Positions 8,272 through 18,238 of a DNA stretch of 25,468 bases are shown in pieces (position 1 is the first letter of the stretch; the number at the start of each line of letters is the position of its first letter). The translations under genes and the position numbers were made by a program. Origin of the DNA: an uncultured Clostridia bacterium. Its GTDB lineage: Bacteria > Bacillota > Clostridia > TANB77 > CAG-508. Below the pieces are notes generated by a model that saw only the letters and a program-made list of their open reading frames with translations, was not told the origin of the DNA and made no database searches. The stretch is from NCBI GenBank assembly GCA_947632745.1, contig CANRQH010000008.1:1-25468 (forward strand), in the 5' to 3' direction.

Positions 8272-8368
8272 AATGTCCCAAAAAGAACCGGTCCCTGTGG
8301 AGCATGCACCAAAAAGAACCGGTCCATTTGGAACATGTACCAAAAAGAACCGGTCCCTGTGGGACATT
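8272..8368 (-). repeat. Short palindromic element with three 31-bp tandem units
   Basis: The core AAAAAGAACCGGTCC recurs at 8280, 8311 and 8342 with an exact 31-base period. The whole block is bounded by inverted ends AATGTCCC (8272-8279) and GGGACATT (8361-8368). The cores contain the palindrome ACCGGT, and GGTCC..GGAC segments could fold. It lies between the KAP gene and the polymerase promoter and reaches the last base of the KAP stop codon. It looks like a non-coding dispersed element of the 'GGGACCGGTTCTTTTTGGGAC' type that has expanded internally. One copy of the family is enough for a hairpin; three is unusual. Confidence 0.85.
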
Positions 8369-10316
8369 AATCTTCTTTTACAGCTTCTCCTAACTCTTTT
8401 GCGAATTCTTTTAATAGAACTATTTTTATTGTTGTGTCTTTTCCATCTATATATTCATCCATTACTCTTTTTAGCTTTCTTAAATTTACAACTTCTTCTC
8501 TTGCAACATCTTCATTTTCCCTTGCTCTTTTTAGAATTTTTTCTTTTATTGCAACTATATCTTCATTGCTTGCGCATGATATTCTTTGGAAAATTTGGAA
8601 TGCATCATAGTATTTTAATACTGGAATATTAGCACATTCTTTATCAAATCTTTCATAGAATTGTTCCATTTTCATTGGAATACATTTAAAGATTTCGTCT
8701 GCTTTTTCTTTGTATTCTTTTTCAAGAAGTTGCTCATTTAGTTCATTAAATCTATCTAAAATTTCTTGTACTTCTTCATCTGAATATTCTTTTTCATCTC
8801 TTATTACTACTTTTCCTAATTCTTCATTTACATTTGGGCAATAGCTTGAATGAAGTGATGCTATATTCATACCGTTTAAGAAAACTGATTTTAGTGTTTT
8901 TATGTCTTGATTAATTAATTTGCTTTTTGAAAAATATGCAAAATATTCAAATAATTTTACTATATCAATTAATTCAAGTTCGCCATTTTTTACTTCATCT
9001 AATGTTTCTTCAACAATTTTTATAAATTTATCATCTTGAACCTTCCAATATTCCTCAACAAGAATTTTCTTATATGCTGGAATTTTCTTTGCTTTTTCTC
9101 CTGAATTTACATTTTCCATATCTGCTTTGAATATCTTCATATCAAAAATTCTAGTTCTTATATAGTATTCTATAAATTTAAAGAATCTATATTCTGCTTT
9201 AAAATTGTAATAATAATTTCCATCAAATTCTTTTATATAAAATTGTCTATTGTCACTTAAAACCCTTGAAGAAACTAATATTGATTTATATTCTTCATTG
9301 TCTTTTATATTTTTGAATTTTTCTTTTGTTATCTTTCCTGCTTTTATTTCAAATGAAGCTGCTATAGTAAATATTAGCATTGTTTGCATTACTCTGTTGT
9401 TTGTATTTGGGTAAAATCTATTTACTTCATCAAATATTTTATTAAAATCATTTAATGCATGTTTTAAAATTCTTAGGTTTCTAGTACCACTCTTTTTAAA
9501 TGTGTTCATTATTAATTCTGTATTTTCTCTTAAAAACCTTGTTAATTCTCTATTTCCCTCATATCTCATAAGTATTCCATTTATAATATAGTCAAATTGA
9601 GGGGCATATTCAAAGGTTTCTCCAATTAGCTTTTCTTTTATTCTTTCATAGTCATTTGCTTTATCAAATACATGCTCTATTTTTTCTTGAATTTTTTCAA
9701 CCATTGGTAAGTCTTTTTTGTTAAGCTCACCTTGCTTGTCTAATAAATATGTTGCTATAAAAGTCTTCATTTCTAAGTTACTGCTTTTTATTTTTGTTGA
9801 TAATTCTTTTTCATTGCATATTATTATTGTTTTTATGTGATCATGTTCAACAAAGTTGTTTATATAACCTAAAATATCTATAACATCAACATTTGCTCTT
9901 TCTAGGTCATCAAAGCATAATACTTTGTCATCTGTTGAGAAAAATTCTTCATAATCTATTTTGCTTCCATTTGCTGCAGCACCAAAAAAGTTTGCCATAT
10001 CTATTCCTGTTTTTGCATATTCTGGAATTGATGTTTGTCCATGTGCATCCATATATTTTCTAAGATTTCTATCCATAAGTTGAGATGTTTCCATAAATAT
10101 TTTTTTACTTATTTCTTCTAGGTTAGAAATTCCATATAATGACATATATATTGTGGTAAATCTTTTTCCATTTAATTTTAAACTGTCTATTTTTTTCTTT
10201 ACTTGATTATTCCAAAAATATGTCTTTCCTGAACCCCATTCTCCATTTATCATTATTGCATAGTCAGTGTAATCTGAACGTACATAGTCTAATATGCTTT
10301 CTATTAAATCATCCAT
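8367..10316 (-). CDS. KAP-type P-loop NTPase, unknown function
   Basis: A 649-residue predicted ATPase. Walker A is INGEWGSGKTYFWNN (GEWGSGKT at residues 25-32) and a KAP-like Walker B is VLCFDDLER (132-140), followed by NNFVEHDHIKTIIICNEKEL. The long C-terminal two thirds are alpha-helical, without obvious transmembrane segments. KAP-type NTPases often occur in mobile and phage-defence loci, where the ATPase is thought to drive assembly or signalling; no effector domain is recognisable here. The start has AAAGGAGGA. It is 63 bases downstream of comFC and could be co-transcribed with radA-comFC. Its stop codon abuts the tandem repeat element, suggesting insertion or recombination near its 3' end. 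Confidence 0.82.
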   Translation of the reverse strand: MDDLIESILDYVRSDYTDYAIMINGEWGSGKTYFWNNQVKKKIDSLKLNGKRFTTIYMSLYGISNLEEISKKIFMETSQLMDRNLRKYMDAHGQTSIPEYAKTGIDMANFFGAAANGSKIDYEEFFSTDDKVLCFDDLERANVDVIDILGYINNFVEHDHIKTIIICNEKELSTKIKSSNLEMKTFIATYLLDKQGELNKKDLPMVEKIQEKIEHVFDKANDYERIKEKLIGETFEYAPQFDYIINGILMRYEGNRELTRFLRENTELIMNTFKKSGTRNLRILKHALNDFNKIFDEVNRFYPNTNNRVMQTMLIFTIAASFEIKAGKITKEKFKNIKDNEEYKSILVSSRVLSDNRQFYIKEFDGNYYYNFKAEYRFFKFIEYYIRTRIFDMKIFKADMENVNSGEKAKKIPAYKKILVEEYWKVQDDKFIKIVEETLDEVKNGELELIDIVKLFEYFAYFSKSKLINQDIKTLKSVFLNGMNIASLHSSYCPNVNEELGKVVIRDEKEYSDEEVQEILDRFNELNEQLLEKEYKEKADEIFKCIPMKMEQFYERFDKECANIPVLKYYDAFQIFQRISCASNEDIVAIKEKILKRARENEDVAREEVVNLRKLKRVMDEYIDGKDTTIKIVLLKEFAKELGEAVKED

Positions 10317-10379
10317 CTTATTTCCTCCTTTAATCTTTTGCTAAATATTAATACTTTTTTATGTTGATGTGTCTATATT

Positions 10380-11027
10380 TTAATCTTTTGCAAGTGTATA
10401 TATATCTATTTTGCTTGCGTCTGCTTGTTTTAATATTTTACTGCATTCATTTACTGTCGAACCGGTTGTGTATATATCATCTATTAATAAAATCTTTTTA
10501 TTTATTATTTTGTCTTTATTAAATAATTTATATGCATCTTTTACATTCTGCTCTCTTGATATCTTATTTAATTCACTTTGAGGTTTATTATTTTTTTGTT
10601 TTATCAAAATATCATTCATTATTTTTGCGTTTAATTCTTTTGCTAAATCTTTTGCAATTAGCAAACTTTGATTATATCCTCTTAGGTTTAATCTTTTTTT
10701 GCTTATAGGCACTGGTATTATTATATCATAAAAATCAAATTGTAAATACATTTTTTGATATTTATTTAAAAAATTCACAAAACTTTTACATAAGTATGGT
10801 CTTTCATTAAATTTGTAATTTAAAAGTAGGTTTCTTACCATACCATCATATTTAAAAGTGTAAAAATGATTTTCAAAATATTTATCTTCGTATTTATCGT
10901 TTCCCCAAATTGCTTCCTTTTTAAGTTTTTCTTCACATTTTTTACATAGGAATGTACTTTTGCCTTTTCCACATATTCCACAAAATTGTGGATAAATTAT
11001 GTCTAATATTTTGTCTAATAAATTCAA
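10380..11027 (-). CDS. comFC: ComF family phosphoribosyltransferase-like protein
   Basis: A 215-residue ComFC-type protein, needed in naturally competent relatives for DNA uptake and found widely elsewhere. An N-terminal zinc site is formed by C16/C19 and C28/C31. The C-terminal PRTase fold has the PRPP-binding signature LIDDIYTTGST (181-191) and the family motif RLNLRGYNQS (112-121). The ATG is preceded by AAAGGAGAA. It lies 51 bases after radA in the same direction; an 8-bp inverted repeat (11047-11054 with 11058-11065) in the gap lacks a T run, so readthrough from radA is expected. Confidence 0.9.
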   Translation of the reverse strand: MNLLDKILDIIYPQFCGICGKGKSTFLCKKCEEKLKKEAIWGNDKYEDKYFENHFYTFKYDGMVRNLLLNYKFNERPYLCKSFVNFLNKYQKMYLQFDFYDIIIPVPISKKRLNLRGYNQSLLIAKDLAKELNAKIMNDILIKQKNNKPQSELNKISREQNVKDAYKLFNKDKIINKKILLIDDIYTTGSTVNECSKILKQADASKIDIYTLAKD

Positions 11028-11078
11028 GTTTTCTCCTTTACCTTCACCTTAATTGATAATTAAGGATAAACAATAATT

Positions 11079-12447
11079 TTACTTTTTTATATTTAATACT
11101 TTTAGTGCATCTAAAATATTTTTTACTCCCACAATTTCCATTTTATATTTTTCTTCTAAGTATTTTTTATTATTTTCTGGTATTATGCATCTTTTAAATC
11201 CAAGTTTTTCTGCTTCTTTTAGTCTTTTTTCTATCATGTTGATTCTTCTTACTTCTCCTGTTAACCCGACTTCTCCCATTATAACTGTATCTTTAGGAAT
11301 TGATATATTTCTAAATGATGATGCACATACACATACAACTCCTAAATCTATAGATGGTTCATTTAATTTTATTCCACTAACTACATTTACATATATATCT
11401 TGTCCACCAATATTTAAATTCGCTCTTTTTTCTAGCACTGCAATTAATACTGCTAATCTATTGTAATCTAAACCATTAGCTGTTCTTTTTGGAATTCCAA
11501 ATACACTTAAAGTTGTTAAGGCTTGAAGCTCAATAAGCATCGGTCTTGTTCCTTCCATACTTGCAACTACACATGAGCCTGATGGATTATCATCTCTTTC
11601 GGAAATTAGAATTTCTGATGGATTTGTAATTTCTACAAGCCCCTCTCCTTTCATTTCAAACATTCCTATTTCATTTGTTGAACCAAATCTATTTTTTACT
11701 CCTCTTAGAATTCTGTATGAAAAATATCTTTCTCCTTCTAAGTATAAAACAGTATCTACCATATGTTCTAAAACTCTTGGTCCTGCTATTGTTCCATCTT
11801 TTGTTACATGCCCTATTATAATTGTTGTAATATCTTTAGATTTACATATTCTCATAATCTGAGCTGTTATTTCTCTTACTTGGCTTACACTTCCGAGCAG
11901 CTGATGAAAGTTCATCTGAATACATTGTTTGTATTGAATCTATTATTACAAGTTTTGGCGTAATTTCTTCTATTTGTTCATTAATTACTCCTATATCTGT
12001 CTCCCCTAAAAATAAAATGTCATCGTTGTGTATTTTAAGTCTATCTGCTCTTAATTTTATTTGCTCTGCAGATTCCTCCCCAGATACATATAAAACTTTT
12101 CCTTCTCCTTTTATTTTGTCACATAGCTCTAAAATAAGTGTGGATTTTCCTATTCCTGGCTCCCCTCCTAACAGTATTAAAGAGCCTTTTACTAGGCCTC
12201 CTCCTAATACTCGGTCTAGTTCTCCAAATCCAGTAGATGTTCTACTTACATCTTGTCCTTTATAGGAATTAAGTAATTTAGGTTCATTTCTTGTTTTTAA
12301 TTTTTTTACTCCATTTTCTGTAATTTTATCTATTTTTTGCTCAACAAATGTATTCCAACTATTACAAGCTGGACATTTTCCCATCCATTTAGCACTTTCA
12401 CAACCACATTCATTACATACAAATACTGTTTTTGTCGTTTTTGCCAT
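11079..12447 (-). CDS. radA: DNA repair protein RadA, read through a CGG +1 shift
   Basis: RadA is a RecA-like, DnaB-like motor that aids branch migration in recombination and repair. In order: zinc finger C11/C14/C25/C28, Walker A GGEPGIGKST (94-103), the RadA signature KNRFGSTNEIGMFEM, and the C-terminal Lon-like domain. Conventional reading splits the gene. The first frame runs to SSAA (residue 184), then enters CGG and soon meets a stop after non-homologous residues. The second frame resumes with GSVSQVREITAQ, which is exactly what should follow. Skipping one C at 11895 gives 455 residues, the normal family length. The start has AAAGGAGAT, and a promoter lies at 12509-12537. The alternatives are a pseudogene or a sequencing insertion, but no other damage is visible. 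Confidence 0.88.
11892..11895 (-). other. CGG +1 frameshift site (radA)
   Basis: The - strand reads GCT GCT CGG AAG in the upstream frame. Ignoring the C of CGG gives GCT GCT (C) GGA AGT GTA AGC, encoding AA-GSVS. The conserved family motif around SA-GSVSQVRE fixes the break to this point within a few bases. Confidence 0.8.
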
Positions 12448-12508
12448 TTATATTATCTCCTTTTCTTGTTATGCTTAAATTGTTTTCAATTTGTTCATTT
12501 ATTTTTAA

Positions 12509-12537
12509 ATTCTACTATAATCAGTGAAAAAAAGCAA
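12509..12537 (-). promoter_or_regulatory. Promoter of radA-comFC
   Basis: On the - strand, TTGCTT (12537-12532) and TAGAAT (12514-12509) are separated by 17 bases. It is about 60 bases upstream of the radA start, just after the terminator of the surface-protein gene. Confidence 0.6.
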
Positions 12538-12545
12538 GTAAATTT

Positions 12546-12581
12546 AAAAAGCAATTAACTAAATTTAGCTAATTGCTTTTT
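12546..12581 (-). terminator. Terminator of the surface-protein gene
   Basis: An 18-bp inverted repeat (12546-12563 with 12564-12581, one mismatch) reads AAAAAGCAATTAGC.. into ..TTGCTTTTT on the - strand, five bases after the stop of the large gene. A and T runs on both sides could make it work in both directions. Confidence 0.8.
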
Positions 12582-12585
12582 ATAA

Positions 12586-15500
12586 TTATTCTGCCTTTTT
12601 CTTTATAATTACTGTACTTATAATTGTGATTAATGATATTCCAAACATTGCAAAATACATAACTATGTTATCTCCTGTTTTTGGTGACATTGTAGTACTT
12701 GTATCAGCAGATTGAATATTATCTTCTTCACTAGATTGTATTTCTTCATCTGATAATAAGTTTATATAAATTTGTGATTTAACAGTTCTATAATGTTCTG
12801 TATCATCTGGAATATAAATTATTTCATATACACCAGATTCTTCTATTTTTGCATCAGGGGCTGCCCATGCCCAACCTTCTGGTAATTCTAATTCTGCTAA
12901 AGTTGATTTTTCTCCTTTTTTCAATGTGAAGTCATTTGGTTTTGTTACCACAGGTGATGCTTTTACAACTTCTACATCAATTTCAACATCATAAATTGTA
13001 TTGTAATTATTTGTATCTTTTGGAGTATATTTGAATTTATACGTATGTGTTCCTAATTCTCCTACTGTTCCTTGTTCTTCACAAGTCCATCCTTCTGGTA
13101 AAACTATATCTGATATATCACTTCCCCATCCTATAGTTAAGTTATCAGGAATTGTATAATTTGGGTCAATCTTTTTGATGTTTAGTTTTAATTTAGGATG
13201 TAAATTTTGTTTAGAATAATCGTAATTTTTTGTATCTGCCGGTGTGTATATAGCTTCATATCCATTATTGTTTACTGTTGGCACTATACTTGGGTCATCC
13301 CATTTCCAACCTGCTGGTAATCCAATATCTGATAAATGTCTATTTGGGTCATATTCCATTTCTTCAAATGTTGGTATATCTATTGGTTCTGCTAATTTTT
13401 TCTTTACATGAACTGTTATTTCAATATTGTTTACAATTGCATAATTTTCTGTATCATCTGGAGTAAATGTTGCTATAAATACATTGTTTCCAGCATCTCC
13501 TACAGGAACATTTGGTGTATTCCATGTAAATCCATGTGGTAAAACTACACTTGATAATGTATCTCCATATGTTGCTGTTAAATCTGTTGGTATATCAAAT
13601 TGTGGTTTTGCTTTTCCAACTTCTATTGTTGCATTTATGTCTGTAACCGTTTCATAGTTTATAGTATCATTTGGTGTAAATGTTACTTTAAATGTGTGTG
13701 TTCCTACATCTCCAACTGATGTTGTTAAATCATCTTGCCATGTGAATTTTCCGTTTTGTAATTTTGGTAATTCTACATCTGCTAAAGTTTCATCTTTATA
13801 AGCTGTTAATTTTGGTGCATCAAATGTAGGTCTTGCTTTACTAACTTTTATAGGTAATACAGGTTCTAAATTTTGGTCTGAATAATCATAATTGTTACTA
13901 TCTGTTGGTGTATAAATTGCTTTATATCCTGTATTTCCAACTGTTGGAACAGTACTTGGATTTTCCCAAGTCCATCCATCAGGTAAATCGATATCTGATA
14001 AGTGTGTATTTGGATTATATACCATATCTGGTATTGTTGGCACTACTATTGGATCTGCTTTTGCTTTATTTACTTTAACTGTAATTTCTATGTTCTCTAC
14101 AACTGTGTAATTAGTTGTATCAGTTGGTGTGTATTTTGCCATAAATGTATGCTCTCCTGCATCTCCAACTGACTCATCTGGTGTAATCCATTCAAATCCA
14201 TCTGGTAAAGTTACTTCTGACAATGTATCTCCATATGTTGCTGTCAATCCTGTTGGAATTGTATAACTTGGGGTTGCTTTTACTACTTTTATAGGAATTT
14301 CTACTTCTACTATATTATAGTTTTCTTTATCATCTGGTGTATAATATCCTGCAAAACTTCTTTCTCCTACAGCTCCTACTGACTGAGTTGCATCTTTCCA
14401 ACTAAATCCACTTGGCAATTTTATATCTGATAATTTTTTACCATATTCTACAACTAAATTATCTGGGATTTTATATGTTGGGTTTGCTTTTGCAACTGTT
14501 ATTGTTACTTCAATATTTTCTATAGTATTGTAATTTTGTGTATCAGTTGGTACAAATTTTACTTTAAATTTGCGTTCTCCTGCATTTCCTACTGGAGTTT
14601 TTCCATCATCTTGCCATTGGAATGTTCCATTGTCTGCAGTAGGTAATATTACACTTTCTAATAAGTCCCCATATGTTGCTGTTAAATCTGTTGGAACTGT
14701 ATATTGTGGATTTGCTTTTTGAACAGTAATTTTTGCTGGAATTCTAACTGTACGGAAGTTTACTTGGTCACTTGGTGTAAATATTACTTTAAATGTATTT
14801 ACTCCTACATTTCCAACTAAAGTTTCTTCTCCTTGTTCCCATGTATATGTTCCGTTAATTGCAACTGGTAAAGTAAGTGTTTTTAAAGCATCTCCATATG
14901 TTGCTGTAAATTCTATTGTTTTTTGGCAATCTGGTGTTGCTTTTCCAACTGTTACATCTATATCAATATCTTCTACAATCTCGTAATTATTTGTATCTTT
15001 TGGCACATATTTTGCTTTAAATGTACGTTTTCCAACTTCTCCTACTGATTGTTCTCCATTTACCCATTCAAATCCATCTGGTAAAACTACATCTTTTAAT
15101 TTGTCTCCATATCCTGCTTCTAAGTTAGTTGGTTTATTATATTCAGGTATTGCTTTTGCAATTTTAATAGTTATAGGAATGTTTGTTATTGTTTTATAGT
15201 GTTCACTATCATTTGGTACAAATTTTACTGTAAAGCTTGTTGTATTTGTACCTACATTACCAACTAAGGTATCTAATGATTGTTCAAATACATATGTTCC
15301 ATCTGCACTTGTAGGTAAAGTTAATTTTGAAAGTGTATCTCCATATGTTGCATTTAATTCTATATCTTCTTTATATTCTGGTGTTCCTTGTTTTACATCT
15401 AATGTTACTGTTAAATCACTTAATTCACTAAATTTATTATTGTTTGGTTTATATTTTACATTAAATGTATTTTCTCCTATATCTCCAACTGGTGTTCCCT

Positions 15501-17506
15501 CATCGTCTTGCCAAATATAGGTACCATTTTCATCACTTGATAATTCTACATCTTTTAAAGTTTTTCCATATTCAGTTTCTATTTTTTCTAAATTGTCTAC
15601 AATTAAACATTCAAATGTTGCTGTTTTTTCTCTATATGTTACTTTTACTGTAGTTATTCCTTTTTTAGTTGATGTAAAATCACTTATATATTCTTTTTCT
15701 ATATCAATTGTTGCTGTTGTGTCATTATCATATGTTATTTCAATTTTTCCACCTTCTATATTTATTTTATCTCCTACTTTATAGGTTGTTTTATTAGGTG
15801 GTGTTATACTTATTGATTTTACTTGTTTTTCTCTAACTGTAATATCTAATCCTCCAGCTAAATATGCTGTGCCAGAAGAATAATATATAGCATAATATGT
15901 TCCACTATCACTTAAAGTATATTTCATAGGAAAGTATACACTATTTCCATTTTCTATTACTGAATCATCATTTTGGTCATAATGCTTTATTGAATTATAT
16001 CCTCTAGTATTATTATCTACAACTTGATATAATTCGTATTTTGATGTTCCTGTCATATATCTGTATAATTGTATATTTTTTTCAGACTCTTCTATAACAT
16101 CAGTTTCACCTGAAAGATATGAACTTTTGTAACCAGAATCTAAAGTATATTTAATTTTTATTTCTTTTAAAATATTATCTGGATCTTTTATGTCTTCTGG
16201 CAAATTTGCCGCATTAGCTGAATTTTTCCAACATTGATTTGCTTCATCAGGTATCCATTTACCGTCAACTTTTATTGTAGCTGTTTTTCCTGTGTTAGTT
16301 TGAATATTAATTGAATCAGGTAAAAATGTTGCTATTTGTTCCAATTTTTTTGTATTTGCTGTATCCATTTTTACATTGTTATAACCATTAATACTATATC
16401 CTGTAACAATAGTATCTTTTATATCAAAAAATTCTGTTGTATATTCTAGTTTAACTTCTTTTCCCGTTGTTTTTTCTTTTATACCTTCTACTTCTACTTT
16501 GTATTTATCACCATTTACATATTTATTACCAGTTACTGGAGTTGGTTGAGCAAAAACAATATAGGTCCAACTAGCATCATACATTAACTTTCCATTTGCT
16601 TTTGTACATTCATATTGCTCATTATTATTTAAATTAGTTACAATAATTTTTATATCTTCTACATTGTCAAATTTAAGAGTATTTAATTCTAATGTCCATG
16701 CAGAAGTTCTCGCATTTACAGTATCGTCTATTGGCATATATCCTGGCGCTGGATATGCATAATATGCTAAATCTTTTTGATTATAATCTGAACTTGTTCT
16801 TACAGTATCTGTTCCTATGGCAACATTGCCTGAATAACCAAATTGTACATTATTCCATTTACTTAAAAGAAGTGCAGCTCTATGACCTATTTGATCAAAT
16901 GTTCCTGAAAATAGTTTATATCCTTCTTCTATCCATGAAGATATAGCGCCTTGTGGAGTACTATCATATGCTAAAATATTGTGTCCACAATGAGCACCTT
17001 TATCCCATAAATCTTGACTCATATCTTCTGGCTTAAGTGAATCCTTTACTATATGGTTAAAGTCGAAATTACGAATTAAAGCACCTGCTTGTAGAGCATC
17101 AGAATGTTCAGATGTTACTGAAAGTGGTCTTGCACCTATTAACCATCTGTAATAATTTGTCATATCTGTCATTATTTTATGAGTATCGCTTGTTAACTTT
17201 CCTGGCTCATAAGGATATTCTAATGATGGTGGTGTTATAAACCATGTATTTCTATCATTATCTTTATATGTTGTATCGTTTCCTAATGCTTTTGAATATT
17301 CTTCTTTTATTTCTTCCTTCGTTCTTTTGCTAAATATTTCCCATTCATTGGCATTAAATGTCTCTACAGTGTTTGCATTTACACAAAAATAGCCAACTAA
17401 AATTAAAATTATAGCAAAAAATAAAATTGTAAAAACGGCTCTGCCGTTGGCTTTTATAGGGATACCCCCACCCCGATTTTTTTACGTGTTTTGCATATTT
17501 TTTCAT
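12586..17506 (-). CDS. Giant CAP-domain, Ig-repeat, sortase-anchored surface protein with a CGG +1 shift in its signal peptide
   Basis: A predicted 1,639-residue cell-wall protein. The ATG at 17506 has AAAGGTG eight bases upstream. The first 20 codons give a basic n-region (MKKYAKHVKKSGWG..). An in-frame CGG follows. A +1 shift there yields GRAVFTILFFAIILILVGYF, a typical signal-peptide core ending near VNANT. Without the shift, translation ends early and the main frame has no ATG start with a ribosome binding site ahead of this hydrophobic core. Next come a CAP/SCP-like domain (about 100-260; CGHNI, GAISSWIEEGYKLF, IGHRAALLL), an Ig-like region, a BIG_3-like domain (YKVGDKINIEGG) and about 13 repeats of ~70-75 residues (ATYGDTL..LP.GF.W..VG..G..TF.A.YTP.D..NY). 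The end is SPKTGDN, a membrane segment and KKK, matching sortase B-type signals of Clostridia. Likely an adhesin or matrix protein. Confidence 0.85.
17443..17446 (-). other. CGG +1 frameshift site (surface protein signal peptide)
   Basis: The - strand reads AGC CAA CGG CAG AGC in the frame of the ribosome-bound ATG. Skipping the C gives CAA (C) GGC AGA GCC GTT, which opens the hydrophobic signal core. The CGG is also in the arm of a small perfect hairpin (AACGGC-AGA-GCCGTT). A frame change is needed, but its exact point is only bounded to a few dozen bases. Confidence 0.65.
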
Positions 17507-17546
17507 TAAATTTACACCTTTCTTTCTTAAAAAATAATTTTACATA

Positions 17547-17575
17547 ATTATATATCAAATCATTGCAATTGTCAA
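17547..17575 (-). promoter_or_regulatory. Proximal promoter of the surface-protein gene
   Basis: On the - strand, a perfect TTGACA (17575-17570) and a perfect TATAAT (17552-17547) are separated by 17 bases, about 40 bases before the ATG. This is the strongest promoter match in the window. Confidence 0.85.
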
Positions 17576-17595
17576 TATAATGCGACTTTATTTCT

Positions 17596-17623
17596 ATATC
17601 AAAGTGAAGTCTATCTTTGATAT
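17596..17623 (-). other. Inverted repeat between the RNA unit and the promoter
   Basis: A 9-bp perfect inverted repeat (ATATCAAAG 17596-17604 with CTTTGATAT 17615-17623) has a 10-base spacer. It lies just upstream of the proximal promoter's -35 box, so it may be an operator for a dimeric regulator rather than an RNA element. Confidence 0.45.
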
Positions 17624-17636
17624 TTTTCATGGGTAG

Positions 17637-17734
17637 AAAAATCCGACATGCTGTCACATGTCGGATTTTTTGATAATTTTTCAATTATCTTAGGTCAATC
17701 ACCTTTTGGTGAAATTATGAATACCTTATTTTAT
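17637..17734 (-). ncRNA. Probable ~100-nt RNA or attenuator leader with its own terminator
   Basis: The 334 bases between the surface-protein start and DUF2508 hold no convincing protein gene. A distal promoter (17741-17768) would start a transcript near 17734. This contains a nested hairpin (AGGT..ACCT around TCACC-AAAA-GGTGA) and ends with an intrinsic terminator: stem 17641-17650 with 17657-17666 (ATCCGACATG), loop of 6, then a T run. Since the surface gene has its own promoter further on, the unit could be a free small RNA, a riboswitch-like leader, or the terminator of the DUF2508 gene. I recognise no known riboswitch core. Confidence 0.45.
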
Positions 17735-17740
17735 ATTTCT

Positions 17741-17768
17741 ATTATACTACAAATTTAAAATTTTGCAA
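17741..17768 (-). promoter_or_regulatory. Distal promoter of the ~100-nt RNA unit
   Basis: On the - strand, TTGCAA (17768-17763) and TATAAT (17746-17741) are separated by 16 bases. No gene follows before the terminator at 17641-17666. Confidence 0.6.
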
Positions 17769-17840
17769 CATTATTCAAAAAAACTTCTAAAAATCGTTCG
17801 ACAAAAATCGACATTATAAAATCTTTTTTTTCCAGAAGTC

Positions 17841-18119
17841 TCATCCAACTTCTTGAATTACATCTAACTTACTCTGTGTATCTGTATCCATTGCTAAGCC
17901 CCTTGTTTTTGCAACCTTAATTAAATAATCTAGTTTTGCTTGGTTTGCCTTAATATTATAAGTATAATAATCTATTAAATCCTCTTCTGCAAATTCAAAA
18001 TTTTTATGTGCTTCATCTAATATTCTTCTTGTAGCAATTATGCTACGAAGTAATTCTCTGTTTTTTTCATCTTCTGTTAAATCTTTTATCTTTTCATCTT
18101 TGATATATTCTCTTTCCAT
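17841..18119 (-). CDS. DUF2508 (YaaL-like) family protein
   Basis: A 92-residue, highly charged, helical protein resembling the DUF2508 family (Bacillus YaaL), small cytoplasmic proteins of unknown function in Firmicutes. Matching features are the central stretch LLRSIIATRRILDEAHKNFEFAEE and the following DLIDYYTYNIKANQAKLDYLIKVAKTRG. The ATG has AGGAAGGATG upstream. No membrane segment or catalytic motif is visible. It is divergent from serS, with 219 bases between the two starts. I see no terminator immediately after it; the hairpin at 17641-17666, about 175 bases on, may serve. Confidence 0.8.
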   Translation of the reverse strand: MEREYIKDEKIKDLTEDEKNRELLRSIIATRRILDEAHKNFEFAEEDLIDYYTYNIKANQAKLDYLIKVAKTRGLAMDTDTQSKLDVIQEVG

Positions 18120-18238
18120 ACAAAATCATCCTTCCTAAAAAATTTAAAGAAAAATTCTTTGTCCAAAAATTTAAAAATCTTTGCGTATCATTCTCTTTAT
18201 ATAATATATTCCAAATTTTACTTTTTATTCTAAAAAAC

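Noticed and set aside
8280..8356. CRISPR-like array with 31-base spacing
   Set aside because: Both the cores and the sequences between them are near repeats, there are no unique spacers, and no cas genes are present.
8191..8367. A 59-residue N-terminal extension of the polymerase frame running through the tandem repeat
   Set aside because: It encodes only repeat-derived sequence, crosses the promoter and LexA-like site, and the GTG at 8190 has an ideal ribosome binding site and matches family N-termini.
11047..11065. Terminator between radA and comFC
   Set aside because: The 8-bp inverted repeat is made almost only of A and T and has no T run after it in the direction of transcription.
11079..12447. 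radA as an ordinary pseudogene
   Set aside because: All motifs and the normal length are kept, with a single extra base at a CGG shared in pattern with other genes; decay would be expected to show other damage.
17454..17684. A 76-codon open frame on the - strand upstream of the surface protein
   Set aside because: It lacks a ribosome binding site, spans a terminator and the proximal promoter, and its sequence resembles no protein; the region is better explained as regulatory DNA.
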